Positions 8,666-17,531 of a stretch of 64,000 nucleotides of DNA are shown piece after piece. Position numbers and translations under genes: made by a program. The stretch's first letter is position 1. Every line of letters begins with the position of its first letter. The stretch lies in contig NZ_KN293979.1 in the NCBI RefSeq assembly GCF_000768555.3, positions 310,001 to 374,000 of the forward strand, in the 5' to 3' direction. The notes beneath the pieces were generated by a model. It was not told where the DNA came from, did no database searches, and saw nothing but the letters and a program-made list of their open reading frames with translations. The DNA comes from Roseovarius mucosus DSM 17069 (lineage in GTDB: Bacteria; Pseudomonadota; Alphaproteobacteria; Rhodobacterales; Rhodobacteraceae).

Positions 8666-9904
8666 TCAGGCCGCTTTGTCCAACTCGAAGGCATCATGCA
8701 GCGCCTGCACCGCGAGTTCCATGTATTTCCGGTCGATCAGCACGGAAATCTTTATCTCGGAGGTTGCAATCACCTTGATGTTGATTCCTTCATCGCTGAG
8801 CGTCTTGAACATCTTGGCGGCAACGCCCGATTGGCTGCGCATGCCGATGCCCACGGCCGAAATCTTGGCCACATTGGTATCGGCGATCAGGTCGTGATAG
8901 TTGATGTCGCCGCGTTCCTTGGCCTCGCGCAGCGCCTTTTCGGCGCGTATGACCTGATCCGTCGGACAGGAAAAGGTCATGTCGGTGCGCCCCTCTTCGG
9001 CGATATTCTGGATGATCATATCGACATTGACCCCCGCCTCGGACAGGGGTCCAAAGATGGCGGCGGCGATGCCGGGACGGTCCGCCACCGAGATAAGCGT
9101 CATTTTCGCCTCGTCTCGGGAATAGGCGATGCCGCTGACAACCTGTGATTCCATGATTTCCTCCTCGGCGCAGACCAGTGTGCCGGCTTCATCAGATGGT
9201 TCCTCGAAACTGCTGAGCACGCGCAGTTTCACATTATAGCGCATCGCCAGTTCCACGGAACGGGTTTGCAGCACCTTGGCCCCCAGCGAGGCCAGTTCCA
9301 GCATTTCCTCGAAGGCGATCTTTTCGAGCTTGCGCGCCTTGGAGGTGATGCGTGGGTCGGTGGTATAGACCCCGTCCACATCGGTGTAGATGTCGCAGCG
9401 CTCTGCGTCAAAGGCGGCGGCAAAGGCCACGGCGGTGGTATCCGACCCGCCCCGGCCCAGCGTGGTGATCCGCCCCTCGGGGCTGATGCCCTGGAACCCG
9501 GCGACAACGGCCACGCGCATGCCTTGGGCAAAGCGGCCATTGATGTTGTCGGTCGGAATCTCCTCGATCCGGGCGGCGGAATGCGCGGAATTGGTCTTGA
9601 GCGGCACCTGCCAGCCCTGCCAACTGCGCGCCGGGATGTCCATTTCCTGCAACGTGAGCGCCATCAGGCCCGCCGTCACATTCTCGCCCGCGCTGACCAC
9701 GGCGTCATATTCGCGCGCGTCATGCAGCGGCGAAATCTCGTTCACCCAGCCCACCAGTTCGTTGGTCTTGCCCGACATGGCCGAGACGATGACGATGACG
9801 TCATAGCCCTTGGCCACTTCCAGCCCCACGCGCTTGGCAGCGCGGCGGATGCGGTCGATATTGGCGACCGATGTGCCGCCGAATTTCATCACGAGAACGG
9901 GCAT
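8666..9904 (-). CDS. lysC: Aspartate kinase
   Basis: This 412-residue enzyme phosphorylates aspartate, the first step to lysine, threonine, methionine and diaminopimelate. It opens with the signature VMKFGGTSVAN, followed by the kinase core (VAVVAGFQGIS, TTLGRGGSDTTAVA, YTDVDGVYTTDPR). The C-terminal 140 residues are two ACT domains, the site of feedback inhibition (ISVADRPGIAAAIFGPLSEA; VGIGMRSQSGVAAKMF). An in-frame upstream extension to 9964 lacks homology-like sequence; I use the ATG at 9904, where the protein begins MPVLVMKFGG. ptsP follows 67 bases downstream. Confidence 0.95.
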   Translation of the reverse strand: MPVLVMKFGGTSVANIDRIRRAAKRVGLEVAKGYDVIVIVSAMSGKTNELVGWVNEISPLHDAREYDAVVSAGENVTAGLMALTLQEMDIPARSWQGWQVPLKTNSAHSAARIEEIPTDNINGRFAQGMRVAVVAGFQGISPEGRITTLGRGGSDTTAVAFAAAFDAERCDIYTDVDGVYTTDPRITSKARKLEKIAFEEMLELASLGAKVLQTRSVELAMRYNVKLRVLSSFEEPSDEAGTLVCAEEEIMESQVVSGIAYSRDEAKMTLISVADRPGIAAAIFGPLSEAGVNVDMIIQNIAEEGRTDMTFSCPTDQVIRAEKALREAKERGDINYHDLIADTNVAKISAVGIGMRSQSGVAAKMFKTLSDEGINIKVIATSEIKISVLIDRKYMELAVQALHDAFELDKAA

Positions 9905-9987
9905 GGGTGCAGTCCTGAGCCGATGTATCGGGCGCGGTTTACGCGCGGGCAAGGCGCTGTGCAAGGGGGTGCTGCGCAGGCGGGCAC

Positions 9988-10479
9988 CTATGCGCTGTCC
10001 GGGCGCATCACCAGGCAGGTGGTCGTGCCCGTGGCATAGAGCCGCCCATCGTCCCGCCCGCGCAATTCCCCCCGCGCGACGGCGGTCGAGCGCCCCTTGT
10101 GCTCGAGCGTGCCAATGGCCCGCACCGGCACGTCAAGCGGCAGGGCGCGAATGATGTTCACCTTGTATTCGAGGGTCGTGTAGGTCTCGCCGCGCTCGAG
10201 TGCCGTCATCACCGCACAGCCCATGCAACTGTCGAGGATCGCCCCGTACCAGCCACCATGCACGCCGCGCATCGGGTTGGTCACGTCAAACCGTGCTGCC
10301 CCTTCGAACACCACATGCCCGTGCATGGCCTCGATGGCCGAAAATCCCAGCGTGGCTCCGATCGGGGGGCCGGGCAGGCGGCCTGCGATCATGTCTTGGA
10401 TGAAGTCCAGGCCGGACCGCACCAAGACCGCCGCCAGATCCGGCAGCTCTTCCAGCGATGTGGCGTGATGTGACGGCAT
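9988..10479 (-). CDS. PaaI-type hotdog-fold thioesterase
   Basis: This 163-residue protein is a hotdog thioesterase of the PaaI group, hydrolysing acyl- or aryl-CoA esters in the cytosol. The marker is the helix entry NPMRGVHGGWYGAILDSCMG with its HGG motif, followed by the strand YTTLEYKVNIIRAL. The start at 10479 is set by an AGGAGGGG ribosome site 6-13 bases upstream; the longer frame to 10536 would place that site inside the gene. It lies between metF and lysC on the same strand, 61 bases from metF. The substrate is unknown. Confidence 0.85.
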   Translation of the reverse strand: MPSHHATSLEELPDLAAVLVRSGLDFIQDMIAGRLPGPPIGATLGFSAIEAMHGHVVFEGAARFDVTNPMRGVHGGWYGAILDSCMGCAVMTALERGETYTTLEYKVNIIRALPLDVPVRAIGTLEHKGRSTAVARGELRGRDDGRLYATGTTTCLVMRPDSA

Positions 10480-10540
10480 GTCGGCCCCTCCTGTCCCTGC
10501 TCCTCTCAGGGTAGGCGGGGCCGACGCGGGCGGCAAGCGC

Positions 10541-11407
10541 TCAGGCGACGTCGCGCAGCGTCACCTTGGGTGTCACGCCCAGCGCGTGACAGACGTCGCG
10601 GGTCAATTCGGGGCGATTGAGCGTGTAGAAATGCAGGTCTTCGACCCCACCCTCTAGCAGGTCGCTGCACAGTTCCGTGCAGAGCGCGGTTGCCAAAAGG
10701 TCATGCCGGTTGTCGCGGATGGCCTTGTCAAACGCCTCATCCAGCCAAGCCGGCACTTGCGTGCCGCAGGAGAGCGCGAATTTGCGCGCACCGACCCAGT
10801 TTTCAATCGGCAGGATGCCCGGAATGATCGGCGCATTGATCCCCGCCGCCGCGCAGGCGTCGCGGAACCGAAAGAAGGTCTCGGCCTCAAAGAAGAACTG
10901 CGTGATCGCCTCGGACGCGCCTGCGTCAATCTTGCGCTTGAGCCAGTCGATGTCGGCGCGTCGATCCGCAGCCTCGGGGTGCTTTTCAGGGTAGGCGCCG
11001 ACGCGAATGGTGAACTTGCCGGTGTCGGCCAAGGCCGAGATCAGGTCGCAGCTATTGGCGAAGCCTTGCGGGTGGGGCACAAACCCGTTCGCGCCTTTGG
11101 GCGGATCGCCGCGCAGGGCGACAATCTCGGACACGCCTGCTGCGGCGAATTGCTCGGCAATCTCCAGTGTCTCGGCGCGGCTGGCATCGACGCAGGTCAG
11201 GTGCGCCGCCACATTCAGGCCCGTGGCCTTGTGCAGCGTGCCCACCGCCTCGCGGGTCAATTCGCGGGTGGTGCCGCCTGCGCCATAGGTCACAGAGACA
11301 AAGCGCGGATCGAGCGGGGCAAGCGTGTGGATCGTCTCCCAAAGGCGAAACGAGGCCTCCAAGGTCTTGGGCGGGAAGAATTCAAAAGAGATACGCGGCG
11401 TTTTCAT
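10541..11407 (-). CDS. metF: 5,10-methylenetetrahydrofolate reductase
   Basis: This 288-residue flavoenzyme reduces methylenetetrahydrofolate to methyltetrahydrofolate, the methyl donor for methionine synthase. The N-terminal RISFEFFPPKT motif, the VTYGAGGTTRE segment, the LTCV strand and the IVALRGDPPKG motif are all present, followed by the C-terminal ITQFFFEAETFFRFRDAC and PIIPGILPI segments. Length is normal for the bacterial single-domain form. The gene is divergent from a MetR-like LysR gene, and the shared 105-base gap contains a candidate operator, which fits regulation by homocysteine via MetR. Confidence 0.96.
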   Translation of the reverse strand: MKTPRISFEFFPPKTLEASFRLWETIHTLAPLDPRFVSVTYGAGGTTRELTREAVGTLHKATGLNVAAHLTCVDASRAETLEIAEQFAAAGVSEIVALRGDPPKGANGFVPHPQGFANSCDLISALADTGKFTIRVGAYPEKHPEAADRRADIDWLKRKIDAGASEAITQFFFEAETFFRFRDACAAAGINAPIIPGILPIENWVGARKFALSCGTQVPAWLDEAFDKAIRDNRHDLLATALCTELCSDLLEGGVEDLHFYTLNRPELTRDVCHALGVTPKVTLRDVA

Positions 11408-11483
11408 CTGGGGTCATCCTGTGCAGGCGTGCTATCTGTTGTCCCCTTGTTGCAGGCGCAGCAATGTGAGACAACTTCATTAA

Positions 11484-11498
11484 ATTCATGGTTTGAAT
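11484..11498. promoter_or_regulatory. Candidate MetR/LysR-type operator between metF and metR
   Basis: The inverted repeat ATTCA-N5-TGAAT contains the T-N11-A spacing of LysR-type sites (TTCATGGTTTGAA) and resembles the TGAA/TTCA half-sites of MetR boxes. It lies 15 bases before the regulator start and 77 bases before the metF start, suitable for autoregulation plus metF control. Confidence 0.5.
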
Positions 11499-11512
11499 GA
11501 GGTTCGCTAATA

Positions 11513-12433
11513 ATGCACATCGAGTTCCGGCACCTGAAAACCATCCGTGCCATTCATCAGGCCGGGGGGCTGGCGCGGGCGGCGGACCTGCTGCACATCA
11601 CCCAATCGGCGCTCAGCCACCAGATCAAGGGGCTTGAGGATCAGACCGGCGTCGAGCTTTTTGTGAGGCGTTCCAAGCCCTTGCGCCTCTCGGCTGCCGG
11701 TCAGCGCCTGCTGCGGCTGGCGGAAAAAATCCTGCCCGAGATCGAGGCGCTGGAAGCTGAATTCGACGGGCTACGCGAAGGCAGCGCCGGACGGCTGCAT
11801 ATCGCCATTGAATGTCATGCCTGTTTCGAATGGCTCTTTCCCGTGCTGGAGCGCTTTCGCAAGACTTGGGGCGAGGTCGATGTCGATATTCGCCCCGGTC
11901 TGGCCTTTGACGCGCTGCCCGCGCTGCAAAAGGAAGAGGTGGATCTTGTGGTCTCGTCCGACCCCGAGGATCTGCCGGGAATCAGCTTTAAGCCGCTCTT
12001 TGATTACGAGCCGGTCTTTGTCGCCTCGAGCCAGCATCCTCTGGCGCAGAAACCCTATGTCGAGGCGGCGGATTTTCGCGACGAGGTGCTGATCACCTAT
12101 CCGGTGGACCGCTCGCGGCTGGATGTCTTTACCGAATTGCTGACCCCCGCCAAGGTCGAACCCAAGAGCATCCGACAGGTCGAACTGACGGCGGTGATCC
12201 TGCTGCTCGTCGCCTCCAACCGCGGTGTCGCCGTGCTGCCTGATTGGGTGGTGCGCGAGGTCAAGACCAGCACGGATTATGTCACCCGCCCGCTCACCGC
12301 GACAGGCAAGACCAAACGCCTCTATGCCGCGATCCGCGACGATGACGCAGACAAACCCTATATGGCCCATCTGCTGAAACTCGCCCGCGAAATCCCGGTG
12401 CGCCTGCAACGTGGCGACAAGATCGGGGGCTGA
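11513..12433 (+). CDS. metR: LysR-type regulator of methionine genes, MetR-like
   Basis: This 306-residue protein has an N-terminal winged helix-turn-helix (residues 1-60; AGGLARAADLLHITQSALSH) and a periplasmic-binding-like effector domain (about 90-300). The effector domain shows MetR-like features such as the IAIECHACFEWLFPVL segment. MetR uses homocysteine as co-inducer to control metF, metE or metH. The divergent position next to metF supports this assignment, while the sequence alone would allow another LysR member. The downstream catabolic cluster is convergent, with a 3-base gap, so it is unlikely to be this regulator's target. Confidence 0.85.
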   Translation: MHIEFRHLKTIRAIHQAGGLARAADLLHITQSALSHQIKGLEDQTGVELFVRRSKPLRLSAAGQRLLRLAEKILPEIEALEAEFDGLREGSAGRLHIAIECHACFEWLFPVLERFRKTWGEVDVDIRPGLAFDALPALQKEEVDLVVSSDPEDLPGISFKPLFDYEPVFVASSQHPLAQKPYVEAADFRDEVLITYPVDRSRLDVFTELLTPAKVEPKSIRQVELTAVILLLVASNRGVAVLPDWVVREVKTSTDYVTRPLTATGKTKRLYAAIRDDDADKPYMAHLLKLAREIPVRLQRGDKIGG

Positions 12434-12436
12434 GCA

Positions 12437-13669
12437 TCAGCCCTCTTCGTGTGGTGCCCCTCCGGCAAAGGCGTTGCCATTGGTATAATCGCAAGGCGCC
12501 TCCTGCATTTCCAGATGCAGGCCGGTGCCGCGATAGGGGTTGGCGCGCGCGAGATCCTCATCCACTTCGATCCCCAGACCGGGGGTCTCGGGCGGGGTGA
12601 TATAGCCGCCCTCAACCCGGATGCTGCCCTTGATCAGCGCGTCATGGAACGGGGTCTCGATGCTCTCGCACATCAGGATATTGGGGATTGAGGCGGCAAA
12701 ATGCACGTTTGCCGCCCATTCCACCGGCCCGGCATAGAGATGCGGGGCCATCTGCGCGTTATAGACCTCGGCCATGGCGGCGACTTTCTTCATCTCCCAG
12801 ATACCGCCCGCACGGCCCAGGGCCGGTTGCAGAATCGCCGCCGCACCCTCGCGCAGCACAGGCGCAAATTCGGCCTTGGTGGTCAGCCGCTCGCCTGTGG
12901 CCACAGGGATGCGCACCGCCCGCGCCACCTGCGCCATCGCGCCCACATTGTCGGGCGGAACCGGCTCTTCGTACCAGAGCGGCGAATAGGGTTCGAGCGC
13001 CTGGCCCAGACGGATTGCGCCCGCCGTGGTGAACTGCCCATGGGTGCCAAAGAGCAGATCGGCCTTGTCGCCCACCGCCGCGCGGATCTTGCGGCAGAAC
13101 TCGACCGAGAGCGATATGTCCGTCATCGCGGGTATATGGCCGCCGCGCAGGGTGTAGGGGCCTGCGGGGTCGAACTTGACCGCCGTATAGCCGCGCGCCA
13201 CGCAGTCCGCCGCACTCTCGGCCGCCATATCGGCCGAGGTCCAGAATGGCGTGATAGGATGATGGGGCAGGGGATAGAGATAGGTATAGGCGCGGATGCG
13301 CGGGTTCATCTTGCCGCCCAAGAGCGCCCAGACAGGACGCCCCCGCGCCTTGCCTAAGACGTCCCAGCACGCGATTTCCAGCCCGGAGAACGCCCCGATG
13401 ACCGTCAGGTCCGGGCGCTGCGTGAAGCCGGACGAATAGGCGCGGCGGAACATCAGTTCGATATTCTCGGGGTTTTCGCCCTCCATATGGCGGGCGAACA
13501 CATCCTCGATCACCGCGCGCATGGCGTCCGGCCCGACGCTCGCGGCATAGCACTCCCCCCAGCCGGTGATCCCGTCATCGGTGGTCAGCTTGACGAGGAT
13601 CCAATAGCGCCCGCCCCAGCCGGGCGCGGGGGGTGAGGTCACGATGATATCGAGGTCTTTAAGCTTCAT
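12437..13669 (-). CDS. Enolase-superfamily (mandelate racemase/muconate lactonizing) enzyme
   Basis: This 410-residue protein has the N-terminal capping domain (GWGECYAASVGPDAMRAVIE) and the modified TIM barrel of the MR/MLE group. Barrel-end residues include EEPVPPDN (about 231-238) and GERLTT (about 257), which supply two metal-ligand Glu residues, and PHLYAGPVE with its His near 308. Where sugar-acid dehydratases have a first ligand in a D-x-H context, this protein reads GTHGQF near 208, so the first acidic ligand appears replaced by Gly. A sugar-acid or related dehydratase or racemase is the family expectation; the substrate is unknown. It is the last gene of the 12.4-18.2 kb cluster. Confidence 0.8.
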   Translation of the reverse strand: MKLKDLDIIVTSPPAPGWGGRYWILVKLTTDDGITGWGECYAASVGPDAMRAVIEDVFARHMEGENPENIELMFRRAYSSGFTQRPDLTVIGAFSGLEIACWDVLGKARGRPVWALLGGKMNPRIRAYTYLYPLPHHPITPFWTSADMAAESAADCVARGYTAVKFDPAGPYTLRGGHIPAMTDISLSVEFCRKIRAAVGDKADLLFGTHGQFTTAGAIRLGQALEPYSPLWYEEPVPPDNVGAMAQVARAVRIPVATGERLTTKAEFAPVLREGAAAILQPALGRAGGIWEMKKVAAMAEVYNAQMAPHLYAGPVEWAANVHFAASIPNILMCESIETPFHDALIKGSIRVEGGYITPPETPGLGIEVDEDLARANPYRGTGLHLEMQEAPCDYTNGNAFAGGAPHEEG

Positions 13670-13763
13670 GTCTTGTCAGACTCCGTGGAGGGTGGTCGAG
13701 GTGGAGAGCGCGGGGGGCGCTGCCCCCCGACCCCCGAGGTATTTCAGGCCAGATGAAGGCCGG

Positions 13764-14849
13764 TCATTCGAATACGATTACATTGCGCCGGGCGTGACCG
13801 GATTTGGTGTCTTCGATGGCGGCGTTGATCTGGTCAAACCGCCACCGCCGCGAAATCAACTCGTCGAGCTTGAGCCGCCCCTGGGCATAAAGATCGACCA
13901 TCCAAGGGATGTCACGGCGGATCACCGCCTCGCCCATCTTGGAGCCGATCATGGATTGCCCCATGGCGGCAAAACTCGCGGCCTCATAGCTCGAGGCGTG
14001 GCCGCTGTGGGGCATGCCGACCATGATCACCCGGCCCCCGTTTGCCAGATAGCGCGGCGCCAGATCATAGGCCTTGGCCGCGCCCACGGTCACAAGCACC
14101 ACATCGGCCCCGCGCCCCATCGCCGCCTTGGCGCTGCGCCACGGCTTTTCTTCACTCGCCAAGACACCATCGGTCGCCCCGAATTCACGGGCGGCGGCCA
14201 GCTTGTCCTCTGTCATGTCCACGGCCACGATGCGCCGTGCGCCCGCGATGCGCGCGCCCTGAATGGCGTTGAGCCCGACACCGCCCGCGCCGATCACAAC
14301 CACGTCCTGCCCAGCGCGCAACTGCGCCGCATTGATCACGGCCCCCACGCCAGTGATCACGCCGCAGGCCAGAAGGCTGGCTGCCGCCATGTCGATCCCT
14401 TGCGGAATCTTCACGATCTGGCTGTGATGCACAACCACGGATGCGGCAAAGGCCCCGCAGGCCATGGCCTGATGCAGCGCGCCGCCCGAAAGGGTCGAAA
14501 GCGGGCCATTGCCGTCGTCCTGCGGTGTCTCGCAGCCCGTGGGGCGGCCTGTCGCACAGGGCGCGCACTGCCCGCAGGCGCGAATGAGCGTGACCACCAC
14601 CGGATCGCCCGGCGCAAAACCGCTGACGCCCGTGCCCACGGCGCTGACCCGGCCTGCGGCCTCATGGCCATAGACTGCGGGCAGCGCGCCGCCCCAGCCA
14701 CCCATCGCATAGGAAATATCCGAGTGGCAAATCGCCACGGCCTTGATCTCGACCTGCACCTCACCCGCCTCGGGGGCGCGCAGATGCACTTCTTCGATCA
14801 CGAGGGGTGCGCCAAACTCATGGCAAACGGCGGCTTTTATGGTCTGCAT
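13764..14849 (-). CDS. Zinc-dependent, NAD-type alcohol dehydrogenase (MDR family)
   Basis: This 361-residue medium-chain dehydrogenase has catalytic zinc ligands C41 (ICHSD), H62/E63 (YGHEAA) and C162 (ACGVITGVGA). The structural zinc loop has all four Cys (92, 95, 98, 106; CGQCAPC). GAGGVG at 187-192 marks the Rossmann fold, and Asp211 at the end of the second strand predicts NAD rather than NADP. It resembles the class III/aryl-alcohol branch. It should oxidise an alcohol intermediate in the catabolic cluster, lying 94 bases from the enolase-superfamily gene and 66 from the hydrolase gene. Confidence 0.88.
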   Translation of the reverse strand: MQTIKAAVCHEFGAPLVIEEVHLRAPEAGEVQVEIKAVAICHSDISYAMGGWGGALPAVYGHEAAGRVSAVGTGVSGFAPGDPVVVTLIRACGQCAPCATGRPTGCETPQDDGNGPLSTLSGGALHQAMACGAFAASVVVHHSQIVKIPQGIDMAAASLLACGVITGVGAVINAAQLRAGQDVVVIGAGGVGLNAIQGARIAGARRIVAVDMTEDKLAAAREFGATDGVLASEEKPWRSAKAAMGRGADVVLVTVGAAKAYDLAPRYLANGGRVIMVGMPHSGHASSYEAASFAAMGQSMIGSKMGEAVIRRDIPWMVDLYAQGRLKLDELISRRWRFDQINAAIEDTKSGHARRNVIVFE

Positions 14850-14915
14850 GGGGCCTCCCTTCCGATGCTATGCGCAGGTGATCCGAATTCGCCCACCACC
14901 GCAAGCGGGTTTCTG

Positions 14916-15716
14916 TCAGGCAGCACCGATATGCCCGGTGGCGTGCAGGAAGTCCGACAGCAGCCGCGCATAGTCCGCAGGCTGATCCACGGGCGGCACA
15001 TGCCCGGTTCGGCGCATCAGCGCGAATTGCGAGCCGGGGATCAGGTCCACCGTCTCGCGCACAAGGTCCGGCGGGGTCGAGCCATCCTCGGCCCCGGCAA
15101 TGCCCAGCGTCGGAATACGCAAGCCCGAGGTGGGCGTGTAGAAATCCGTGCCGGAAATCGCGGCGGCACAACCGGCATAGCCCTCCGGGTCGTGCTGGCA
15201 GAGCCGCTCGAACCACGGCAGGTGCTTGTTTTCCTTGAGATAGCTGCGCGTGAACCAGCGCTCGCACGATCCGCGCGCCAGCTCTGCCATGCCACCCGCA
15301 CGGCGCGCCGTGGCGATCCGTTCGGCCCAGAGCTTGGGCGTGCCGATCTTGGCCCCGGTGTTGGACAGCACCAGCGCGCGAATGAGGTCCGGGCGCTTCA
15401 CCGCCAGCCCCTGCGCGACCATGCCGCCAATCGAGAGGCCGACGAACATCGCCTCACGCACCTGCAAATGATCCAACAGCCGCTCGGCATCGCGGATGAG
15501 CGCGCCCATGGCATAGGGCGCGGGCGGGGTCGAGGATTGCCCATGCCCGCGCGCGTCATAACGGATGATCCGCAGGCCGGCGGGCAAGAGCGGCACCACA
15601 GCATCCCAGAGAAATGTGCCAGTGCCCAGCGCATGGGCAAAGACGAGGGGCGCGCCCTCGGGGTCGCCCTCGTCGAGGTAATGCAGGGTCACATCGTCCA
15701 GTTCGAGAAATGCCAT
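14916..15716 (-). CDS. Alpha/beta hydrolase, 3-oxoadipate enol-lactonase (PcaD)-like
   Basis: This 266-residue alpha/beta hydrolase has a complete triad by position: S95 in GLSIGG, D211 in AEDGSTPP and H239 in RTGHVPP. The overall pattern, including YDARGHGQSS and the PcaD-like N terminus, resembles 3-oxoadipate enol-lactonase, but no other protocatechuate-pathway gene is here, so a different ester or lactone is likely. The start at 15716 follows a GAGGGGGG ribosome site; the longer frame reading into the neighbour is spurious. It lies 10 bases after the dehydratase gene, so the two are almost certainly co-transcribed. Confidence 0.85.
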   Translation of the reverse strand: MAFLELDDVTLHYLDEGDPEGAPLVFAHALGTGTFLWDAVVPLLPAGLRIIRYDARGHGQSSTPPAPYAMGALIRDAERLLDHLQVREAMFVGLSIGGMVAQGLAVKRPDLIRALVLSNTGAKIGTPKLWAERIATARRAGGMAELARGSCERWFTRSYLKENKHLPWFERLCQHDPEGYAGCAAAISGTDFYTPTSGLRIPTLGIAGAEDGSTPPDLVRETVDLIPGSQFALMRRTGHVPPVDQPADYARLLSDFLHATGHIGAA

Positions 15717-15726
15717 TGTCCCCCCC

Positions 15727-16701
15727 TCAGGCAAATCGGGTGAGCGCCGACTGGAACACATCGGCATCCACATTGCCGCCCGAAATGGTGACGAACACCG
15801 CGTCGCCCTCGATCTCGTCACGGCGAAAGAGCGCCGCCGCCAGCGCCACGGCACCGCCCGGTTCCGCCACCAGCTTGAGCCGGGCAAAGGCCAGCGCCAC
15901 GGCGTGCAGCGCCTCGTCTTCGCTCACGACCAGCCCCGGGCCACAGAGCCGCCGCAGGATCGGAAAGGTGATATTGCCCGGTTGCGGTGTCACGATGGCA
16001 TCGCAGAGACTGCCTGAGGTGCGCGCGTTGCGCATCACCTGCCCCGATGCCAGTGAGCGGGTCACATCGTCGAACTCCTCCGGCTCGCAGGGGCGCGCGC
16101 GAAGCCCCGGGCCTTCCGCCTCCAGCGCAAGGGCGATGCCCGAGGTCAGCCCGCCGCCGCCGCAACAGACCAGCACATCGGCGCGGGTGATGCCCATGGC
16201 TGCCGCATCCTCGGCAATCTCAAGACCGACAGAGCCTTGGCCTGCGATCACCTCCGGCTCGTCATAGGGTTTGATCAGCGTCAGACCGCGTTCAGAACTC
16301 AGCGCGGCGCCGATGGCGTCGCGATCCTCGGTGGCGCGGTCATAGAGCACAACCTCTGCCCCCAGCGCGCGGGTGTTGTCGATCTTCATGCGCGGCGCAT
16401 CGGCGGGCATGATGATCACGCTGGGCACCCCGAATTGCCGCGCCGCCAGCGCCACGCCCTGCGCGTGGTTGCCCGAGGAAAAGGCGATCACGCCCCGCGC
16501 GCGGGTTCCCTCATCGAGTGCCGAAACGGCCGCGCGCGCGCCGCGATACTTGAAGCTGCCTGTGTGCTGCAGGCACTCTGGTTTGACGAATACGCGCCGT
16601 CCGGCGATCTCGTCGAGAAAGGGCGAGGACAAAAGCGGCGTGCGCCTTGCATGGCCCGCCAGACGGGCGGCGGCGGCGCGGATCATCGTGATGTCGGTCA
16701 T
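15727..16701 (-). CDS. PLP-dependent serine/threonine dehydratase-like enzyme (fold type II)
   Basis: This 324-residue fold-type-II PLP enzyme carries the Schiff-base Lys51 in GSFKYRGA, the substrate loop SSGNHAQG (about 75-82), a Gly-rich phosphate cup CCGGGGLTSG, and the C-terminal TISGGNVD segment. It lacks the regulatory ACT-like domain of biosynthetic IlvA, so it belongs with short catabolic threonine/serine dehydratases or hydroxyamino-acid racemases and dehydratases. It overlaps the upstream hydrolase gene by 4 bases (ATGA). In this cluster it probably deaminates a beta-hydroxy amino acid; which one cannot be told. Confidence 0.87.
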   Translation of the reverse strand: MTDITMIRAAAARLAGHARRTPLLSSPFLDEIAGRRVFVKPECLQHTGSFKYRGARAAVSALDEGTRARGVIAFSSGNHAQGVALAARQFGVPSVIIMPADAPRMKIDNTRALGAEVVLYDRATEDRDAIGAALSSERGLTLIKPYDEPEVIAGQGSVGLEIAEDAAAMGITRADVLVCCGGGGLTSGIALALEAEGPGLRARPCEPEEFDDVTRSLASGQVMRNARTSGSLCDAIVTPQPGNITFPILRRLCGPGLVVSEDEALHAVALAFARLKLVAEPGGAVALAAALFRRDEIEGDAVFVTISGGNVDADVFQSALTRFA

Positions 16702-17531
16702 TTTATCTGGTCCAGGAGGGCGTGAATTGCGGCAAGCGCGTGGGGTTCATCGAGAAAGGGCACATGGCCCCGGTCGGGCACCGTGGCGGTGATCAGCCCC
16801 GGATGACGCTCCTGCATTTTGGCAAAGGTTTCAAGGCTCAAGAGGTCGGAATTCGCCCCCCGGATGGCGGCGGTGGGAATATCCTTGAGCGCGTCGAACA
16901 GCGGCCAGAGGTCCACCGCCTCGCCCGCGCCCGCCTGGCCCACCAGCGCATCGCGCAGCCGCGCATCATAGCGCAGGCCAAGGCCCCCGCCCGGTTTCTC
17001 GTGGAACATGAATTCTGCCTGTTGCCGCCAGCGATCCAGCGGCACACCGGGAAATCCTTCGGCATGGACATGGGCAAGGGCGGCGGCGCAACTGTCCAGA
17101 TCGGGCTGCGCCGGCTCATTGCCCACATAATCCATGATCCGTTCGATCCCGATCGGGGCCACCTCTGGCCCGATGTCATTGAGCACGACACCGCTCAGGC
17201 GCGCGGGGTGCCCATAGGCCAGCGCCATGCCGATCAGCCCGCCGCGCGAGGTGCCGATCAGCGTGACGCGATCCAGGCCCAGGTGATCCATCAGTTCGAT
17301 CGCATCCTGTCCTTCGCGCAGGATGTTATAGGACATGAAATCGGGCGCATGATCCGATTGCCCGCGCCCGCGATAATCCATGCAGATCACGCGATGCCCC
17401 GCCAGATGGGGCAAGACAAAGCTGAAATCGGCGTTGTTGCGTGTCAGCCCGGCCAGGCAGAGGACCGGCGCGCCGGCACCCTCATCGGTGAAATACAGCG
17501 AGAGACCATCGGACGTGGTAAACCGCGCCAT
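16698..17531 (-). CDS. Alpha/beta hydrolase
   Basis: This 277-residue alpha/beta hydrolase shows the oxyanion segment LCLAGLTRNNADF, the strand MDYRGRGQSDHA, nucleophile S95 in GTSRGG and a C-terminal His in DRGHVPF near 254. Substrate is unknown; relatives include esterases and C-C or lactone hydrolases. The frame is open upstream to 18110 but that part lies inside the dehalogenase gene and has no family character; ATG at 17531 begins MARFTTSDGLSLYF. It overlaps the dehalogenase stop by one base and the dehydratase start by four, so translation is coupled. Confidence 0.85.
   Translation of the reverse strand: MARFTTSDGLSLYFTDEGAGAPVLCLAGLTRNNADFSFVLPHLAGHRVICMDYRGRGQSDHAPDFMSYNILREGQDAIELMDHLGLDRVTLIGTSRGGLIGMALAYGHPARLSGVVLNDIGPEVAPIGIERIMDYVGNEPAQPDLDSCAAALAHVHAEGFPGVPLDRWRQQAEFMFHEKPGGGLGLRYDARLRDALVGQAGAGEAVDLWPLFDALKDIPTAAIRGANSDLLSLETFAKMQERHPGLITATVPDRGHVPFLDEPHALAAIHALLDQIK

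Noticed and set aside
11408-11512. SAM-II riboswitch upstream of metF
   Set aside because: The conserved core strings of SAM-II were not found; the gap is better explained by a LysR operator.
13644-15743. A 699-residue open frame across the ADH and hydrolase genes
   Set aside because: It spans two clear genes on the other strand and has shadow-like composition.
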